A DNA stretch of 64,000 bases from Rahnella ecdela (lineage in GTDB: Bacteria; Pseudomonadota; Gammaproteobacteria; Enterobacterales; Enterobacteriaceae). Position numbers and translations under genes: made by a program. Within the stretch, counting starts at the first letter, position 1. Every line of letters begins with the position of its first letter. Below the pieces are notes generated by a model. That model was not told the origin of the DNA and did not search any database. It was given only the letters and a program-made list of their open reading frames with translations. Location of the stretch: positions 62,001 to 126,000 of the forward strand of contig NZ_JAFMOY010000132.1 in NCBI RefSeq assembly GCF_019049625.1. The letters are read 5' to 3'. Positions 19,796-29,878 of this stretch are shown here, piece after piece.

Positions 19796-21469
19796 ATGCT
19801 TACTGATATTGCGATATGCCAGGCAGTTCTTGATGCTCTACCCGAGGCGACGGTGCTCAAAGACGACAGCCGCAAACTGGTATTTCTCAATCAGAAAGCC
19901 AGTGAGTTTTATGGTCGTCCGCGTGAAGAACTGATTGGTCAGGATGTTTCATTTTTCACCGAGCCGGAACAGGCAGCCCGTCAGCGTGAGCGTGATATCG
20001 AAGTGCTGGAAACCGGTGAGAAAACGGTTAATGAAGAAACGCTGGTGGATCCTTCCGGAAAACGTCGCAATGTGCTGGTGCGCAAGTCGCGCGTCACCCT
20101 TGAGACCCGGCATTTTATTCTGACCTCTATCATGGATATCTCCCTGCTGCGCAGTTCCGAAGCGCAAATCCGTTATCTCGCCCGCCATGATGTTCTGACA
20201 GGCCTGCCGAACCGTACGGCGCTGAGTGAAGAACTCAGCCAGATTGCGGCGCAGCGCATGTATCGTCCCGAACCCTACGCGCTTTTCCTGCTCAACCTTA
20301 ATGATTTCAACTACATCAACGATACCTATGGTTATCAGGCCGGTGATGCAATTTTGTGTGAATTCGGGCAACGTTTGCGAAATGAAGTGGGTAACAGCGG
20401 AACAGTTTCGCGGATCGGCGGCGATGAATTTTCCATAATATTGCGAAATAATCCGACCAGCGAAATGGCCAATAATCTGGCGCTGGAAATTCTGGTGATG
20501 ATGCGCCAGCCTTTCACACTGACCCGCGCTAATCCGATGATCACTATTTCATTCGGTATCGTGATGTTTGGCGCTGAAAATATTACGGCCGGCGAAATTA
20601 TGCGTCGCGGAAATACCGCGCTGCTGGAAGCCAAGCAACGCGGCAAGAATATGTTCTCGTTTTATTCAGAATTGCTGGATGCCAGCAGCGTCAGCAAACG
20701 CATTATGGTAAAAGCGCTGGCTGAATCGCTGGCAAAAGAGGGCGATCTCTCCTGCGTCTACCAGCCGATTTTGCGCAGCCGTGATGAAAAAGTCGTGTGC
20801 GTGGAAGCGCTGGCACGCTGGAACCACGGCGTGCTCGGTCAGGTTTCCCCGGTGCAGTTCATTGCGCTGGCAGAAGAAACCGGTCTGGTCATTCAGTTGG
20901 GTGAAATCGTTCTGCGTCAGGCCTGCCGGGATATTAAAAACTTCGGCCAGCTGAATCTGGCGATTAACGTTTCCGCCGTACAGCTGGGTGAACCGGATTT
21001 TGGCCCCCGCATTCTGGCCGTTCTGGCAGAAGAGGATTTCCCGCCTTCACGTCTGGAACTTGAGCTGACAGAAACGTCGGTGATGAACGCTAATGCGACC
21101 AGCCTCAGTCATCTGGCTAAACTGCGCAAAGCGGGTGTCAAAATTTCGCTCGATGATTTCGGCACCGGGTATTCCAGCCTCAGTTTGCTGAAAGATATTT
21201 CGGTGGACAGCGTGAAAATCGACCGTTCGTTTGTGCAGTACGTCACAGAAGTGAATGATACCGCCGCCATCGTTTCTGCCGTCTCCCAGCTCGGCAATAA
21301 AATGCACCTCAATGTGATCGCTGAAGGCGTCGAAAATCAGCTTCAAAAATCTTTTTTAGTATCAGCAGGTTGCTCGCATCTTCAGGGCTATCTTTTCTCA
21401 CGACCGGTCCCGGTTGAAGTCTTATCTACGTTGCTTACCACTGAAATGAATATGTCAGCCAGTACCTGA
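19796..21469 (+). CDS. PAS-GGDEF-EAL c-di-GMP signalling protein
   Basis: A 557-residue cytoplasmic protein. PAS is at about residues 5-120, GGDEF about 125-290 (RIGGDEFSII) and EAL about 305-550. The inhibitory I-site before GGDEF is absent (no RxxD). The EAL domain keeps the residues needed for catalysis: EALARW, NVSAVQL, ELTETSV, DDFGTGYSS, KIDRSFV, AEGVEN and QGYLFSRPV. So phosphodiesterase activity is likely and cyclase activity possible. No transmembrane segment. It stands alone after the GGDEF remnant. Confidence 0.92.
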   Translation: MLTDIAICQAVLDALPEATVLKDDSRKLVFLNQKASEFYGRPREELIGQDVSFFTEPEQAARQRERDIEVLETGEKTVNEETLVDPSGKRRNVLVRKSRVTLETRHFILTSIMDISLLRSSEAQIRYLARHDVLTGLPNRTALSEELSQIAAQRMYRPEPYALFLLNLNDFNYINDTYGYQAGDAILCEFGQRLRNEVGNSGTVSRIGGDEFSIILRNNPTSEMANNLALEILVMMRQPFTLTRANPMITISFGIVMFGAENITAGEIMRRGNTALLEAKQRGKNMFSFYSELLDASSVSKRIMVKALAESLAKEGDLSCVYQPILRSRDEKVVCVEALARWNHGVLGQVSPVQFIALAEETGLVIQLGEIVLRQACRDIKNFGQLNLAINVSAVQLGEPDFGPRILAVLAEEDFPPSRLELELTETSVMNANATSLSHLAKLRKAGVKISLDDFGTGYSSLSLLKDISVDSVKIDRSFVQYVTEVNDTAAIVSAVSQLGNKMHLNVIAEGVENQLQKSFLVSAGCSHLQGYLFSRPVPVEVLSTLLTTEMNMSAST

Positions 21470-21593
21470 AACGCTGATACATAAGCTTCATAGATAACTC
21501 AAAACACCTTATTAATTCATTCAATTGGCGCTCGTCCCTGTTTTACTGACATGATCCGAGGCTGATAAATAACGCCGTTTAAGGAAATACATC

Positions 21594-22460
21594 ATGTCAT
21601 CGTTTTCAGGTATCTGGGTCCCGCTGGTCACGCCTTTCAGTCAGGGTGAGATCGACTTTACTGCACTGAAATCTCTGTGCACCCGGCTGCTCAAACGGGG
21701 TGTTGATGGCGTTGTCGTCTGCGGTACCACCGGCGAAGCGCCGATGCTTTCCAAAGAAGAACAACTTCAGGTTCTTGATGCCGTACTGCAAGTTGTCCCC
21801 GGTCATCAGGTCATCATGGGACTTTCCGGTACTCACATGCCGGTTATCCGCGAAATGCAGGATGCGATCCTGCGTCGCCCTGTCGCGGGGCTGCTGATCC
21901 CCGCACCGTATTATATCCGCCCCTCTCAGGCCGCACTGGTTGCCTGGTTTAGTGAAATTGCCGACCATTCCACGGTGCCGGTGGTACTTTACAACATTCC
22001 TTATCGCACCGGCGTGCAGATGGAGCTGGACACATTCCGCCAGCTGGCGAAGCATCCGCAGATTAGCGCAGTCAAAGATTGTGGCGGCAGTATTGACCTG
22101 ACGCTTTCACTGCTCGCTGACGGGGAACTGGATGTGCTGTGTGGTGAAGACGTGCAGATTTTCTCGACGCTGAGTCTGGGCGGTACCGGTGCCATTGCCG
22201 CTTCTTCGCATATTTTCCCACAAGAGTTTGTAGAGCTTATCCGTCAGTTCAAAGAACAGGATATTGTGGCGGCACGTAAAACGTTTTTCGGCCTGCTACC
22301 GATGATCCGCCTGATGTTCTCTGCGCCGAATCCTGCTGCGATTAAATACGCTTTATCGCTCGACGGGCTGATGAACAATGAGCTGCGTTCCCCGATGCTT
22401 CCTGCGCCGGAAAATGTTGAAGCGGCAATTCGTGACTTCCTGAATCAGCATTCCCGCTGA
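21594..22460 (+). CDS. DapA-family aldolase (dihydrodipicolinate synthase-like paralogue)
   Basis: A 288-residue TIM-barrel protein of the DapA/NAL family, of usual length. It has GTTGE (about residue 43), the catalytic Tyr in LYNIPYRTG (about residue 131) and the Schiff-base Lys in SAVKDCGG (about residue 159). It therefore condenses or cleaves a pyruvate-containing substrate. It is not next to lysine-pathway genes and is probably a second family member in this genome, so the true substrate may differ from aspartate semialdehyde. GGAAATAC precedes the ATG. Confidence 0.85.
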   Translation: MSSFSGIWVPLVTPFSQGEIDFTALKSLCTRLLKRGVDGVVVCGTTGEAPMLSKEEQLQVLDAVLQVVPGHQVIMGLSGTHMPVIREMQDAILRRPVAGLLIPAPYYIRPSQAALVAWFSEIADHSTVPVVLYNIPYRTGVQMELDTFRQLAKHPQISAVKDCGGSIDLTLSLLADGELDVLCGEDVQIFSTLSLGGTGAIAASSHIFPQEFVELIRQFKEQDIVAARKTFFGLLPMIRLMFSAPNPAAIKYALSLDGLMNNELRSPMLPAPENVEAAIRDFLNQHSR

Positions 22461-22658
22461 TAAGCCCGGTGACGGTCAGCGCTGGCCGTCACTCTGCACA
22501 TCACAATATGAGCAGTCAGGCTCACTCTCACAATTAAAACACTGACATTTGCTCCCGCCGGTTCTAGGATAGAAGCAGATTTTATATAGCCGTATTGTGT
22601 CCCGCGAAACCTCCGTGTTTTACGGCGTCAGACGGGTTGCTCATCCAATGGAGTATTT

Positions 22659-23264
22659 ATGAAACTGTATTATAAATCCGGTGCCTGTTCCCTCTCCCCG
22701 CACATCATTCTTCGTGAAGCAGGTCTGGACTTCAGCATTGAAAAAGTTGATCTGGCGACCAAGAAAACCGAAGCCGGTGACGACTTCCTGGCGGTGAACC
22801 CGAAGGGACAAATCCCGACGCTTCTGCTCAACGATGGCAGCATTCTGACCGAAGGCGTGGCTATCGTGCAGTATCTGGCGGATCAGAAACCAGACCGTCA
22901 GCTGATGCCGGAACAAGGTACGCTGGCCCGTTATCACGCGCTGGAATGGCTGAACTATATTGCGACTGAGCTGCATAAAGGCTTCTCCCCGCTGTTTAAT
23001 CCAAAAACGCCGGAAGATTTTAAGACCGTGACCCGCGAAGCGCTGAGCAAGAAATTTGCTTACGTGAATGAGTCACTGAAAGGCAATCAGTTCCTGCTGG
23101 GCGCCCGTTTCAGCGTGGCTGATGCGTATCTGTTCACCGTGATGGGCTGGGCAAAAGCCCTGAAGTTTGACCTGAGCGCGCTGACAGACCTGAATACGTA
23201 CCTGGATCGTGTGGCTGCGCGTCCTGCGGTGGATGCTGCACTGACTGCGGAAGGCCTGAAGTAA
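22659..23264 (+). CDS. gstA: Glutathione S-transferase
   Basis: A 201-residue beta-class glutathione transferase close to E. coli GstA. The N-terminal thioredoxin-like domain (MKLYYKSGACSLSPHIILRE, about residues 1-80) contains the beta-class Cys10 and the cis-Pro segment GQIPTLLLNDG. The helical domain (about 88-201) contains EWLNYIATELHKGFSPLF. It conjugates glutathione to electrophiles. It is convergent with pdxY, and gstA-pdxY-tyrS-pdxH adjacency matches E. coli. Confidence 0.95.
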   Translation: MKLYYKSGACSLSPHIILREAGLDFSIEKVDLATKKTEAGDDFLAVNPKGQIPTLLLNDGSILTEGVAIVQYLADQKPDRQLMPEQGTLARYHALEWLNYIATELHKGFSPLFNPKTPEDFKTVTREALSKKFAYVNESLKGNQFLLGARFSVADAYLFTVMGWAKALKFDLSALTDLNTYLDRVAARPAVDAALTAEGLK

Positions 23265-23301
23265 TTCCTGAAACTGTTGAGTAAAAGAATTTAGCACAAA
23301 C

Positions 23302-23339
23302 AAAAACGCCCCGGCTTGATCAGCGCGGGGCGTTTTTTT
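23302..23339. terminator. Bidirectional terminator between gstA and pdxY
   Basis: ACGCCCCG pairs with CGGGGCGT, with five A before the stem and seven T after it, so it can serve both convergent genes. Confidence 0.9.
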
Positions 23340-23350
23340 ATGGGCAAACT

Positions 23351-24211
23351 TTACAGTCTGACCGCCGGGAAATGATGCTCAGGTTTGACCATTTTGTCCT
23401 GCGCGGCCACGATTTGCAGCTCATACTCACCCATCGCGTGAGTGGTCAGCATCACTTCATAAACTGCGGCAGTGACGTGTTCCAGTGCTTTGTCCAGCGC
23501 CTCGCCTTTGAGAAGATTCACCAGCAGCAAACCACTGGTCAGGTCACCAACGCCGACCGGCTGACGCACACCAAAATCAACCAGCGGACGGTCGATATGC
23601 CAGGCTTCATCTGCTGTCACCAGCAGCATTTCAAAGCGATCGCTGTGATAACCGGCGCGGCTTAAATGTTTCACCAGCACGATTTTCGGGCCTTTACTGA
23701 TAAGCTCACGCGCTGTAGCAACTGCCTCTTCAACACTTGCCACCGCATGGCCGCTCAGTAATTCCAGCTCCAGCAGGTTCGGGGCGATGATGTCGCAGTT
23801 AACCAGTGCCTGATTGCAATGGAACTCAGCAACGCCCGGCGCCACGATACAACCCTTTTCAGGGTGCCCCATGACCGGGTCGCAAAAATACCAGGCATCC
23901 GGATTCGCCGCTTTCACCAGACGGACAATTTCCAGAATGCTTTGTCCCTGTTCCGGCGAGCCAATATAGCCGCTCAGTACCGCGTCACAATCCTTCAGAC
24001 GGTCAATGTCCGCAATCCCCTGCGCGATCTCGGTCAGATGCGTGGCGGGCATCACACAACCCGTCCAGTGGCCGTACTGGGTATGATTGGAGAACTGAAC
24101 GGTGTTCAGTGGCCAAACGTTTGCGCCCATACGACGCATAGGGAACTCCGCCGCGCTGTTACCCGCGTGACCAAAAACCGTGTGTGACTGGATAGAAAGA
24201 ATGCTTTTCAT
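23351..24211 (-). CDS. pdxY: Pyridoxal kinase PdxY
   Basis: A 286-residue ribokinase-fold kinase that phosphorylates pyridoxal in the vitamin B6 salvage pathway. [20 protein letters not shown] near the N-terminus and [13 protein letters not shown] (about residues 115-128) match PdxY closely. The ATP/anion-hole motif is [12 protein letters not shown] (about residues 219-230). It lies 102 bases after tyrS on the same strand, with pdxH upstream of tyrS: a B6-tRNA synthetase cluster conserved in enterobacteria. Confidence 0.96.
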   Translation of the reverse strand: MKSILSIQSHTVFGHAGNSAAEFPMRRMGANVWPLNTVQFSNHTQYGHWTGCVMPATHLTEIAQGIADIDRLKDCDAVLSGYIGSPEQGQSILEIVRLVKAANPDAWYFCDPVMGHPEKGCIVAPGVAEFHCNQALVNCDIIAPNLLELELLSGHAVASVEEAVATARELISKGPKIVLVKHLSRAGYHSDRFEMLLVTADEAWHIDRPLVDFGVRQPVGVGDLTSGLLLVNLLKGEALDKALEHVTAAVYEVMLTTHAMGEYELQIVAAQDKMVKPEHHFPAVRL

Positions 24212-24313
24212 GAGGAATTTCCGATTGCAACGTCATCGGGAGATGGCGGAATAACTGATATCAGTGAACAAAAACGGGAGACCTTTCAGCCCCCCGTTAT
24301 GTCAGCCTAAAAC

Positions 24314-25588
24314 TTATGCCCAGAGCAGCAGGGTGTAGTTCTTTTTACCGCGACGCAGCAAGGTGTAACGACCAAACAGACGATCGCTGTCAGTGAAGCT
24401 GTATTCCGTATCAGTCTGTTTTTCGCCGTTTACAGAAACCGCGTTGGAAGAAATCATGGTACGCGCCTGACCTTTCGATGGCGCCATTCCTGCAATAACC
24501 AGCGCCTGTTGCAGGTCTGTGTCGCGTGGCACTTCAAACAATTCCAGACCATCCTGCGCCAGCTGACCGAAATCGACTTCGGTCATTTCGCTCAGGGAAC
24601 CGGAGAACAGACTCTGCGTGATACGTTTCGCAGCCGCCAGACCTTCCGCTCCGTGAACCATACCGGTCACTTCTTCGGCCAGAACGTACTGTGCGCGTGG
24701 CGCTTTGCCGCTGGTTTTGTCTTCTTCTTCCAGCGCATTGATGTCTTCAATGCTCATGAAGGTGAAGAACTTCAGGAAGCGGTAAACGTCGGCGTCCGCG
24801 GTGTTGATCCAGAACTGGTAGAATTTGTACGGGCTGGTTTTCTTAGGATCCAGCCACACTGCGCCACCTTCAGTTTTACCGAATTTGGTGCCGTCAGATT
24901 TGGTAATCAGCGGAACGGTCAGGCCGAACACTTGTTTCTGATGCAGACGACGGGTCAGGTCGATGCCTGACGTGATGTTGCCCCACTGGTCGGAACCACC
25001 GATTTGCAGCTCCACTTTGTGCAGTTCGTGAAGGGAAGCAAAATCGTAACCCTGCAACAAGTTGTAAGAAAATTCGGTGAAGGAGATGCCGCTGTCATCG
25101 CGGTTCAGACGCTGTTTCACCGCTTCTTTGTTGATCATCTGGTTAACAGAGAAGTGTTTACCGATATCGCGCAGGAAGGTCAGCACGTTCATGCCGCCAA
25201 ACCAGTCGTAGTTGTTTGCGGTGATCGCGCTGTTTTCGCCACAGCTGAAATCCAGGAACGGAGAAACCTGATGGCGGATTTTTTCCACCCACTCGTTCAC
25301 GGTTTCATTGGTGTTCAGCTTACGCTCGGTGGCTTTAAAGCTCGGGTCACCGATAAGGCCGGTTGCGCCACCGACCAGTGCGACAGGCTTATGGCCGTTC
25401 AGCTGGAAGCGTTTCAGGCAAAGCAAAGGCACCAGATGTCCCAAATGCAAGCTGTCTGCGGTAGGATCGAAACCGCAATAGAGTGCAATTGGCCCTTGCG
25501 CCAGTCGCTCTGCTAACGCTTCTTCATCCGTTACCTGGGCAATGAGGCCCCGCTCTTGCAGTTGTTTAATCAGGTTGCTGCTCGCCAT
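24314..25588 (-). CDS. tyrS: Tyrosyl-tRNA synthetase
   Basis: A 424-residue class I aminoacyl-tRNA synthetase, the same length as in E. coli. HIGH-type motif HLGHLV is at about residues 46-51, and the KMSKS-type motif is KFGKT (about residues 235-239). A C-terminal S4 RNA-binding domain follows residue 355. The ATG at 25588 is chosen; it is preceded by TTG in frame but GGAG spacing favours the ATG. It charges tRNA-Tyr. Confidence 0.97.
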   Translation of the reverse strand: MASSNLIKQLQERGLIAQVTDEEALAERLAQGPIALYCGFDPTADSLHLGHLVPLLCLKRFQLNGHKPVALVGGATGLIGDPSFKATERKLNTNETVNEWVEKIRHQVSPFLDFSCGENSAITANNYDWFGGMNVLTFLRDIGKHFSVNQMINKEAVKQRLNRDDSGISFTEFSYNLLQGYDFASLHELHKVELQIGGSDQWGNITSGIDLTRRLHQKQVFGLTVPLITKSDGTKFGKTEGGAVWLDPKKTSPYKFYQFWINTADADVYRFLKFFTFMSIEDINALEEEDKTSGKAPRAQYVLAEEVTGMVHGAEGLAAAKRITQSLFSGSLSEMTEVDFGQLAQDGLELFEVPRDTDLQQALVIAGMAPSKGQARTMISSNAVSVNGEKQTDTEYSFTDSDRLFGRYTLLRRGKKNYTLLLWA

Positions 25589-25750
25589 CAAAGACTCCGT
25601 TTGTTTGTACTTAGAAATTTGTACCGAATATGTGCAGATTCATGTCTGACATCATGCCGCGCATGTGCCTTTTCTCTCACCTTCACGGGGAACGACATAG
25701 AATAAAGCGCTCGTCGCCCGAGCGCTAGGGAATCGCGTGTTTTTTCGTGG

Positions 25751-26416
25751 TTAAGGTGCGAGGCGGTCTATTTTCCAGCCAGTTTCTGTCTCTGCTTCAT
25801 CACGCTGATAAATGAACCGGTCGTGGAGACGATGTTCGCCGCCCTGCCAGAATTCCATTGAATCAACTTTGACACGAAAACCGCCCCAGAAACTTGGCAG
25901 CGGGACTTCGCCATTACTGAATTTCTGTTTCAGTTCGAGGAATTTACTTTCCAGCACGCCGCGCGCCGAGATGCGGGTGGATTGCTGAGAAACCCAGGCA
26001 CCGATCTGGCTGTCTTTCGGACGGCTGGTGAAGTATTTCATCACTTCCAGCGTCGATAAACGTTCTGCCTGTCCGAGAACATTCACTTGTCTGTCGAGCA
26101 TGTGCCACGGGAATAACAGGCTGATGCGCGAATTGCCCGCCAGCTGCTGCGCCTTTCGGCTGCCGAGATTGGTGTAAAACACCAGCCCCTTTTCATCATA
26201 ATGTTTGAGCAGCACGATACGCTGGAAAGGCTGTCCGTTTTCATCAACCGTCGCGACAACCATCGCCGTCGGGTCGGCCAGACGGGCATCACATGCCTGT
26301 TTCAGCCAGCGTTCAAACAAAGGCAGCGGTTGTGGCGTTAAATCCGCACGACGTAATCCGCCACGCGTGTATTCACGGCGCGAGTCCGCAATATCAAATT
26401 CTTTATTATCAGCCAT
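25751..26416 (-). CDS. pdxH: Pyridoxamine/pyridoxine 5'-phosphate oxidase
   Basis: A 221-residue FMN enzyme that makes pyridoxal 5'-phosphate. Conserved blocks include [36 protein letters not shown] and the C-terminal [10 protein letters not shown]...WKIDRLAP. I chose the start MADNKEF (26416) because it aligns with E. coli PdxH; an in-frame ATG at 26452 has a GGGTG upstream and would add 12 residues, so the start is not certain. It lies upstream of tyrS on the same strand. Confidence 0.95.
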   Translation of the reverse strand: MADNKEFDIADSRREYTRGGLRRADLTPQPLPLFERWLKQACDARLADPTAMVVATVDENGQPFQRIVLLKHYDEKGLVFYTNLGSRKAQQLAGNSRISLLFPWHMLDRQVNVLGQAERLSTLEVMKYFTSRPKDSQIGAWVSQQSTRISARGVLESKFLELKQKFSNGEVPLPSFWGGFRVKVDSMEFWQGGEHRLHDRFIYQRDEAETETGWKIDRLAP

Positions 26417-26527
26417 ATGGATCAATTGCGTATCTGGGGAAGGTAAACGCATTGTGCACCCGCCGCGTCAGGATCTCAACGTTCCTGACGCGGGGTTTAG
26501 AAAGGGAAAGCGGAGGTGTAATAAATT

Positions 26528-26839
26528 CTATTGCTGAACGCAATCGTCAATGATGACGTTCTCACCACGCTGTACAAAGGCCTGATTGCCTTTTGACCAG
26601 AACGTGTAACGACCATCGCTGTATTTAGTGCCGGAAGCGGCCTCAACCTGTTTCAGTTTCAGTTGCTCGCCGTCGAGCACCATATCAACCTGCTGCGCCG
26701 GTTTGTCCAGCGTGACGGTCAGCGGCAATGTTCCGCACTGATAATGCAGTTCCTGGGTCGGGCTTTCGGGCTGGTGGCTGAACTGGCTACATCCGGCCAG
26801 CGTTAATCCTGCAAGAGAAGCGATGATCGCCTTTTTCAT
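26528..26839 (-). CDS. mliC: MliC, membrane-bound inhibitor of c-type lysozyme
   Basis: A 103-residue lipoprotein. The signal peptide ends with the lipobox LAGC (Cys about residue 17), and the mature part carries the MliC fold with two further Cys (YQCGT and DDCVQQ) that can form its disulfide. It protects peptidoglycan from host c-type lysozyme at the outer membrane. The ATG at 26839 is supported by AGGGAG and by the signal peptide. It is followed by pdxH and preceded by anmK on the same strand. Confidence 0.88.
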   Translation of the reverse strand: MKKAIIASLAGLTLAGCSQFSHQPESPTQELHYQCGTLPLTVTLDKPAQQVDMVLDGEQLKLKQVEAASGTKYSDGRYTFWSKGNQAFVQRGENVIIDDCVQQ

Positions 26840-26922
26840 TCTGAACTCCCTGAGTGTTCTCGGTTTATCTGTTATGTACCATGTCAGGTTGCACAACACA
26901 TTGAGATAAAACCGAGAACGGT

Positions 26923-28041
26923 TCAGGCGCGGGTTGAAACCACCGGATAAATCGCACCGAGCAGGGTTTCGCGACTGGCACCGGTCACGGAAGGCAAGTT
27001 ACCTGACTGACCGGATAACGTTCTGAATGCCAGCCAGGCAAACGCGAGCGCTTCCATATCATCACCACTGATCCCGCAGGCATCGGTGGTACACACTTCC
27101 GTGCCCGGCAGCATGGCCGACAGACGCGTCATCAGCAGCGGATTACGCGCACCACCGCCACAAACCATCAGACGGTCACATCCGCCCGCCAGCTGAACCT
27201 GTTCGGCGATACTGACTGCCGTGAGCTCAGCCAGGGTGGCCTGCACATCGGCAGGAGAAATTTCCGCTGAACGCGCCAGCTGCTTTTCCAGCCACGCCAT
27301 GTTGAAGTATTCGCGGCCGGTACTTTTTGGCGCAGGCTCGGCGAAGTACGCGTCGGACAACATCTGTTGCAGCAGGCGTAAGTTTACACGCCCCTCGCTC
27401 GCCCATTCGGCGCCTTTGTCGTAAGGCTGGGCTTTATGACGCCAGATCCACGCGTCCATCAGCATGTTGCCGGGACCGGTGTCGTAACCGCGCACAGGCT
27501 GTCCCGGCAGTAACATGGAAAGATTCGCAATGCCGCCGATATTAAGGATCATCCGGCGCTCTGCCGGATCAGACAACAGCGCCTGATGAAATGCCGGTAC
27601 CAGCGGCGCGCCCTGCCCGCCCCACGCCATATCGCGACGGCGGAAATCCCCGACGGTAGTAATGCCGGTCATGGCCGCAATGCGGTTGTTATCCCCCAGC
27701 TGCATCGAAAAAGTGGTATCGCCTTTAGGCTGGTGCCAGACCGTTTGTCCGTGGCAGCCAATGGCGGTGACTTCTTCCGGTGAAATATCGGCGCTTTTAA
27801 GCAGTCCCAAAATAGCCTCACCGAATAAAATCCCCAGTTGCGTATCAAGTCTGCCGACTTCTTCCAGCGTCACCTGTTGCCCCTGGCACATGCCAAGAAT
27901 GGCGTTTTTCAATGCGATCGGAATAGGATGCGAATAACTGGCCTGTTGCGCGACCATGCGCTCGTCGATTGCAGCCAGCACGACATCAACACCATCGAGA
28001 CTGGTGCCGGACATCACGCCGATATAACGACCTGACTTCAT
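26923..28041 (-). CDS. anmK: Anhydro-N-acetylmuramic acid kinase
   Basis: A 372-residue sugar kinase of the ASKHA fold that phosphorylates and opens 1,6-anhydroMurNAc released by peptidoglycan turnover. [16 protein letters not shown] near the N-terminus is the family signature; [22 protein letters not shown] and [11 protein letters not shown] form the nucleotide and sugar sites. The start MKSGRYIG (28041) matches the family, with GAGG nine bases upstream. It recycles cell-wall fragments. Confidence 0.96.
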   Translation of the reverse strand: MKSGRYIGVMSGTSLDGVDVVLAAIDERMVAQQASYSHPIPIALKNAILGMCQGQQVTLEEVGRLDTQLGILFGEAILGLLKSADISPEEVTAIGCHGQTVWHQPKGDTTFSMQLGDNNRIAAMTGITTVGDFRRRDMAWGGQGAPLVPAFHQALLSDPAERRMILNIGGIANLSMLLPGQPVRGYDTGPGNMLMDAWIWRHKAQPYDKGAEWASEGRVNLRLLQQMLSDAYFAEPAPKSTGREYFNMAWLEKQLARSAEISPADVQATLAELTAVSIAEQVQLAGGCDRLMVCGGGARNPLLMTRLSAMLPGTEVCTTDACGISGDDMEALAFAWLAFRTLSGQSGNLPSVTGASRETLLGAIYPVVSTRA

Positions 28042-28277
28042 AGATAACATCCTCAACTCCCGGAAAACATCCGACAAAAGTAATAGTGACAGAGTAATCG
28101 GTATAGGAAGCATAACGCCATGAGTTACTCAGTTTTTATTACACCCTGTGATGGCTTCGTGTTTTTCTTGTTACGAATTTTAATTTTTAAAAACAGTCTG
28201 GCGATAAATCAGGCGATAATAACATTAAGGACTGACATATTTGATCGCAGTCATTGCTGTCTAAAACGTAAACCTGC
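28042..28277. other. Divergent anmK-slyB intergenic region (no gene seen)
   Basis: AT-rich sequence between the divergent anmK and slyB genes. Apart from the slyB promoter elements listed separately at 28278-28311, I find no RNA gene or repeat. Confidence 0.5.
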
Positions 28278-28311
28278 GTTTATTATTAGTTGAGCACGCT
28301 TCCTGTATACT
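28278..28311 (+). promoter_or_regulatory. PhoP-type box and -10 of slyB
   Basis: GTTTA (28278-28282) is followed at an 11-base period by GTTGA (28289-28293), as in PhoP direct-repeat boxes (second half 4 of 5). A -10 TATACT (28306-28311) lies 12 bases further, the spacing of PhoP-activated promoters that lack a good -35. slyB is a known PhoP target in E. coli and Salmonella. Confidence 0.55.
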
Positions 28312-28436
28312 AGGAAAAAGTGAAGTAAATATGGTATGTGACCACCCTCGACACTGATGTTGAACTGTGTACTGTTTTTTCTCTGTTGTTGTGGCTAGTC
28401 TGAAAGCTGTGCAGCAGCATTATAAAGGAGCTATTT

Positions 28437-28907
28437 ATGATTAAGCGTTTACTCGTCGTCGCACTTGCCGGCATTTCACTTGCTGGCTGCGTCAGCGATA
28501 ACTCACTGTCTGGCGATGTTTACTCCTCGTCTCAGGCAAAACAAATTCAGCAAGTGACCTACGGGACGATCGTTTCTACGCGTGCGGTACAAATCCAGGG
28601 CGGAGATGATTCAAACATCGTCGGTGCTTTGGGTGGTGCGGTACTGGGTGGTTTCCTGGGTAATACGGTGGGTGGCGGTACAGGTCGTAGCCTGGCAACG
28701 GCTGCGGGCGCAGTTGCCGGTGGCGTTGCGGGTCAGGGCGTGCAAAGTTCTCTTAACCGCTCTCAGGGCGTAGAACTGCAAATCCGTCGTGATGACGGCA
28801 CCACAATCCAGGTGGTTCAGAAAGTCGGCGCGACCAAATTCAGCGTAGGTCAGCGTGTGAGCATGGCGAGCAGCGGCAGCACCATCACCGTTTCTCCGGG
28901 TGCCTGA
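28437..28907 (+). CDS. slyB: SlyB, outer-membrane lipoprotein
   Basis: A 156-residue lipoprotein. The signal peptide ends in LAGC (Cys 18). A glycine-rich hydrophobic hairpin (about residues 60-105: NIVGALGGAVLGGFLGNTVGGG) is the glycine-zipper region, and the C-terminal 45 residues form a small beta domain. SlyB forms oligomers that hold outer-membrane proteins when lipopolysaccharide is damaged. AAAGGAG lies before the ATG. Convergent with slyA across a shared terminator. Confidence 0.95.
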   Translation: MIKRLLVVALAGISLAGCVSDNSLSGDVYSSSQAKQIQQVTYGTIVSTRAVQIQGGDDSNIVGALGGAVLGGFLGNTVGGGTGRSLATAAGAVAGGVAGQGVQSSLNRSQGVELQIRRDDGTTIQVVQKVGATKFSVGQRVSMASSGSTITVSPGA

Positions 28908-28939
28908 TCTCTTCTGAGAGCCAGCCACTGAGTGCAAAC

Positions 28940-28971
28940 AAAAAACCGAAGCCACTGGCTTCGGTTTTTTT
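28940..28971. terminator. Bidirectional terminator between slyB and slyA
   Basis: ACCGAAGCC pairs with GGCTTCGGT across a three-base loop, with A-run and T-run on the two sides. Confidence 0.9.
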
Positions 28972-29023
28972 ATGGGTAGAACAAATGCGACGCTGTGTGA
29001 CGAAAAGAGCAAACAACCGGTTC

Positions 29024-29458
29024 TTATGATTTGCTTTGCAGTGAAGCAATATTTTTTTCCAGCCGGGATAACATCCCGCCGAGTTGTTCGATTTCTACAG
29101 TAGACATGCCAGACAAAATTTCTTTGCGCGTGGAATCAATAACCGATTCCATTTCATTGATGATTGGCGCGGCTTCTTCAGTCAGTTTGATGCGCTTGGC
29201 ACGGCGATCGCTCGCACAAGTCTGACGGGTAATCAGTTTCTTTTCTTCCAGTTGATCCAGTGTACGAACCAGAGAAGGCTGCTCAATCCCGATGGCTTTC
29301 GCCAGTTGGATCTGAGACTGCTCCGGAGGCAACATGTTGATATTGTGCAGTGTTACCCAGTGTGTTTGCGTGAGTTCCAACGGCTTTAACCGATCGTCAA
29401 TCAACGCACGCCAGGCACGAACTAATCGTGCTAGATCTGACCCCAGATTCGATTCCAA
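29024..29458 (-). CDS. slyA: SlyA/RovA, MarR-family regulator
   Basis: A 144-residue winged-helix regulator close to E. coli and Salmonella SlyA and Yersinia Rov[21 protein letters not shown] and the recognition region [22 protein letters not shown] are nearly unchanged. It counteracts H-NS and controls envelope and virulence genes. The start codon is TTG with a perfect AAGGAGG upstream, as in other enterobacteria. A SlyA-type palindrome lies in its own promoter region, so autoregulation is likely. Confidence 0.96.
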   Translation of the reverse strand: MESNLGSDLARLVRAWRALIDDRLKPLELTQTHWVTLHNINMLPPEQSQIQLAKAIGIEQPSLVRTLDQLEEKKLITRQTCASDRRAKRIKLTEEAAPIINEMESVIDSTRKEILSGMSTVEIEQLGGMLSRLEKNIASLQSKS

Positions 29459-29475
29459 TTATCCCCTCCTTATAA

Positions 29476-29487
29476 TTAGCATGCTAA
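29476..29487. promoter_or_regulatory. SlyA-binding palindrome between slyA and ydhI
   Basis: TTAGCATGCTAA is a perfect 12-base palindrome differing at one position from the SlyA consensus TTAGCAAGCTAA. It lies 18 bases upstream of the slyA start codon and between slyA and the divergent ydhIJK operon, so one site could control both. Confidence 0.75.
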
Positions 29488-29640
29488 GATAACTCCCCAG
29501 AGTTTAGCTTAGTTTTTGGAACTTTATTCGAGAAATTACAATTCTATATATAATGATAGGTACTATTGCATCCGGGAGCGGTGTCCCCGCTTTCAGATTT
29601 AAACTTGTTTATAACACAATCACCGGCAGAGATTAATATT

Positions 29641-29877
29641 GTGAATGCGCAAATGTTTCACTCAGGCTTCCCGCTACCGGATCTGGTCCTGGGTGCCTCA
29701 CTTTATTTCCCCCCGATGTTCAAAGCGCTTTTACTGGGGCTGGTATTCTGGCTTCTGATACACCGACTGCTCCGCGACTGGATTTATTCTGGTGAAGTCT
29801 GGCATCCCACGCTGATGGATTTATCTCTTTTCGTTATCTCTATTTGTGCCGCACTGATACTTATGGTGAACCTCTGA
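29641..29877 (+). CDS. ydhI: YdhI, DUF1656 inner-membrane protein
   Basis: A 78-residue protein with two transmembrane helices (about residues 22-40 and 56-76). [20 protein letters not shown] and [10 protein letters not shown] match YdhI. I chose GTG at 29641, which gives the same length as in E. coli; the ATG at 29566 would add 25 residues not conserved in the family. It is the first gene of an AaeXAB-like efflux operon, ending one base before ydhJ. Confidence 0.85.
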   Translation: MNAQMFHSGFPLPDLVLGASLYFPPMFKALLLGLVFWLLIHRLLRDWIYSGEVWHPTLMDLSLFVISICAALILMVNL

Positions 29878-29878
29878 A

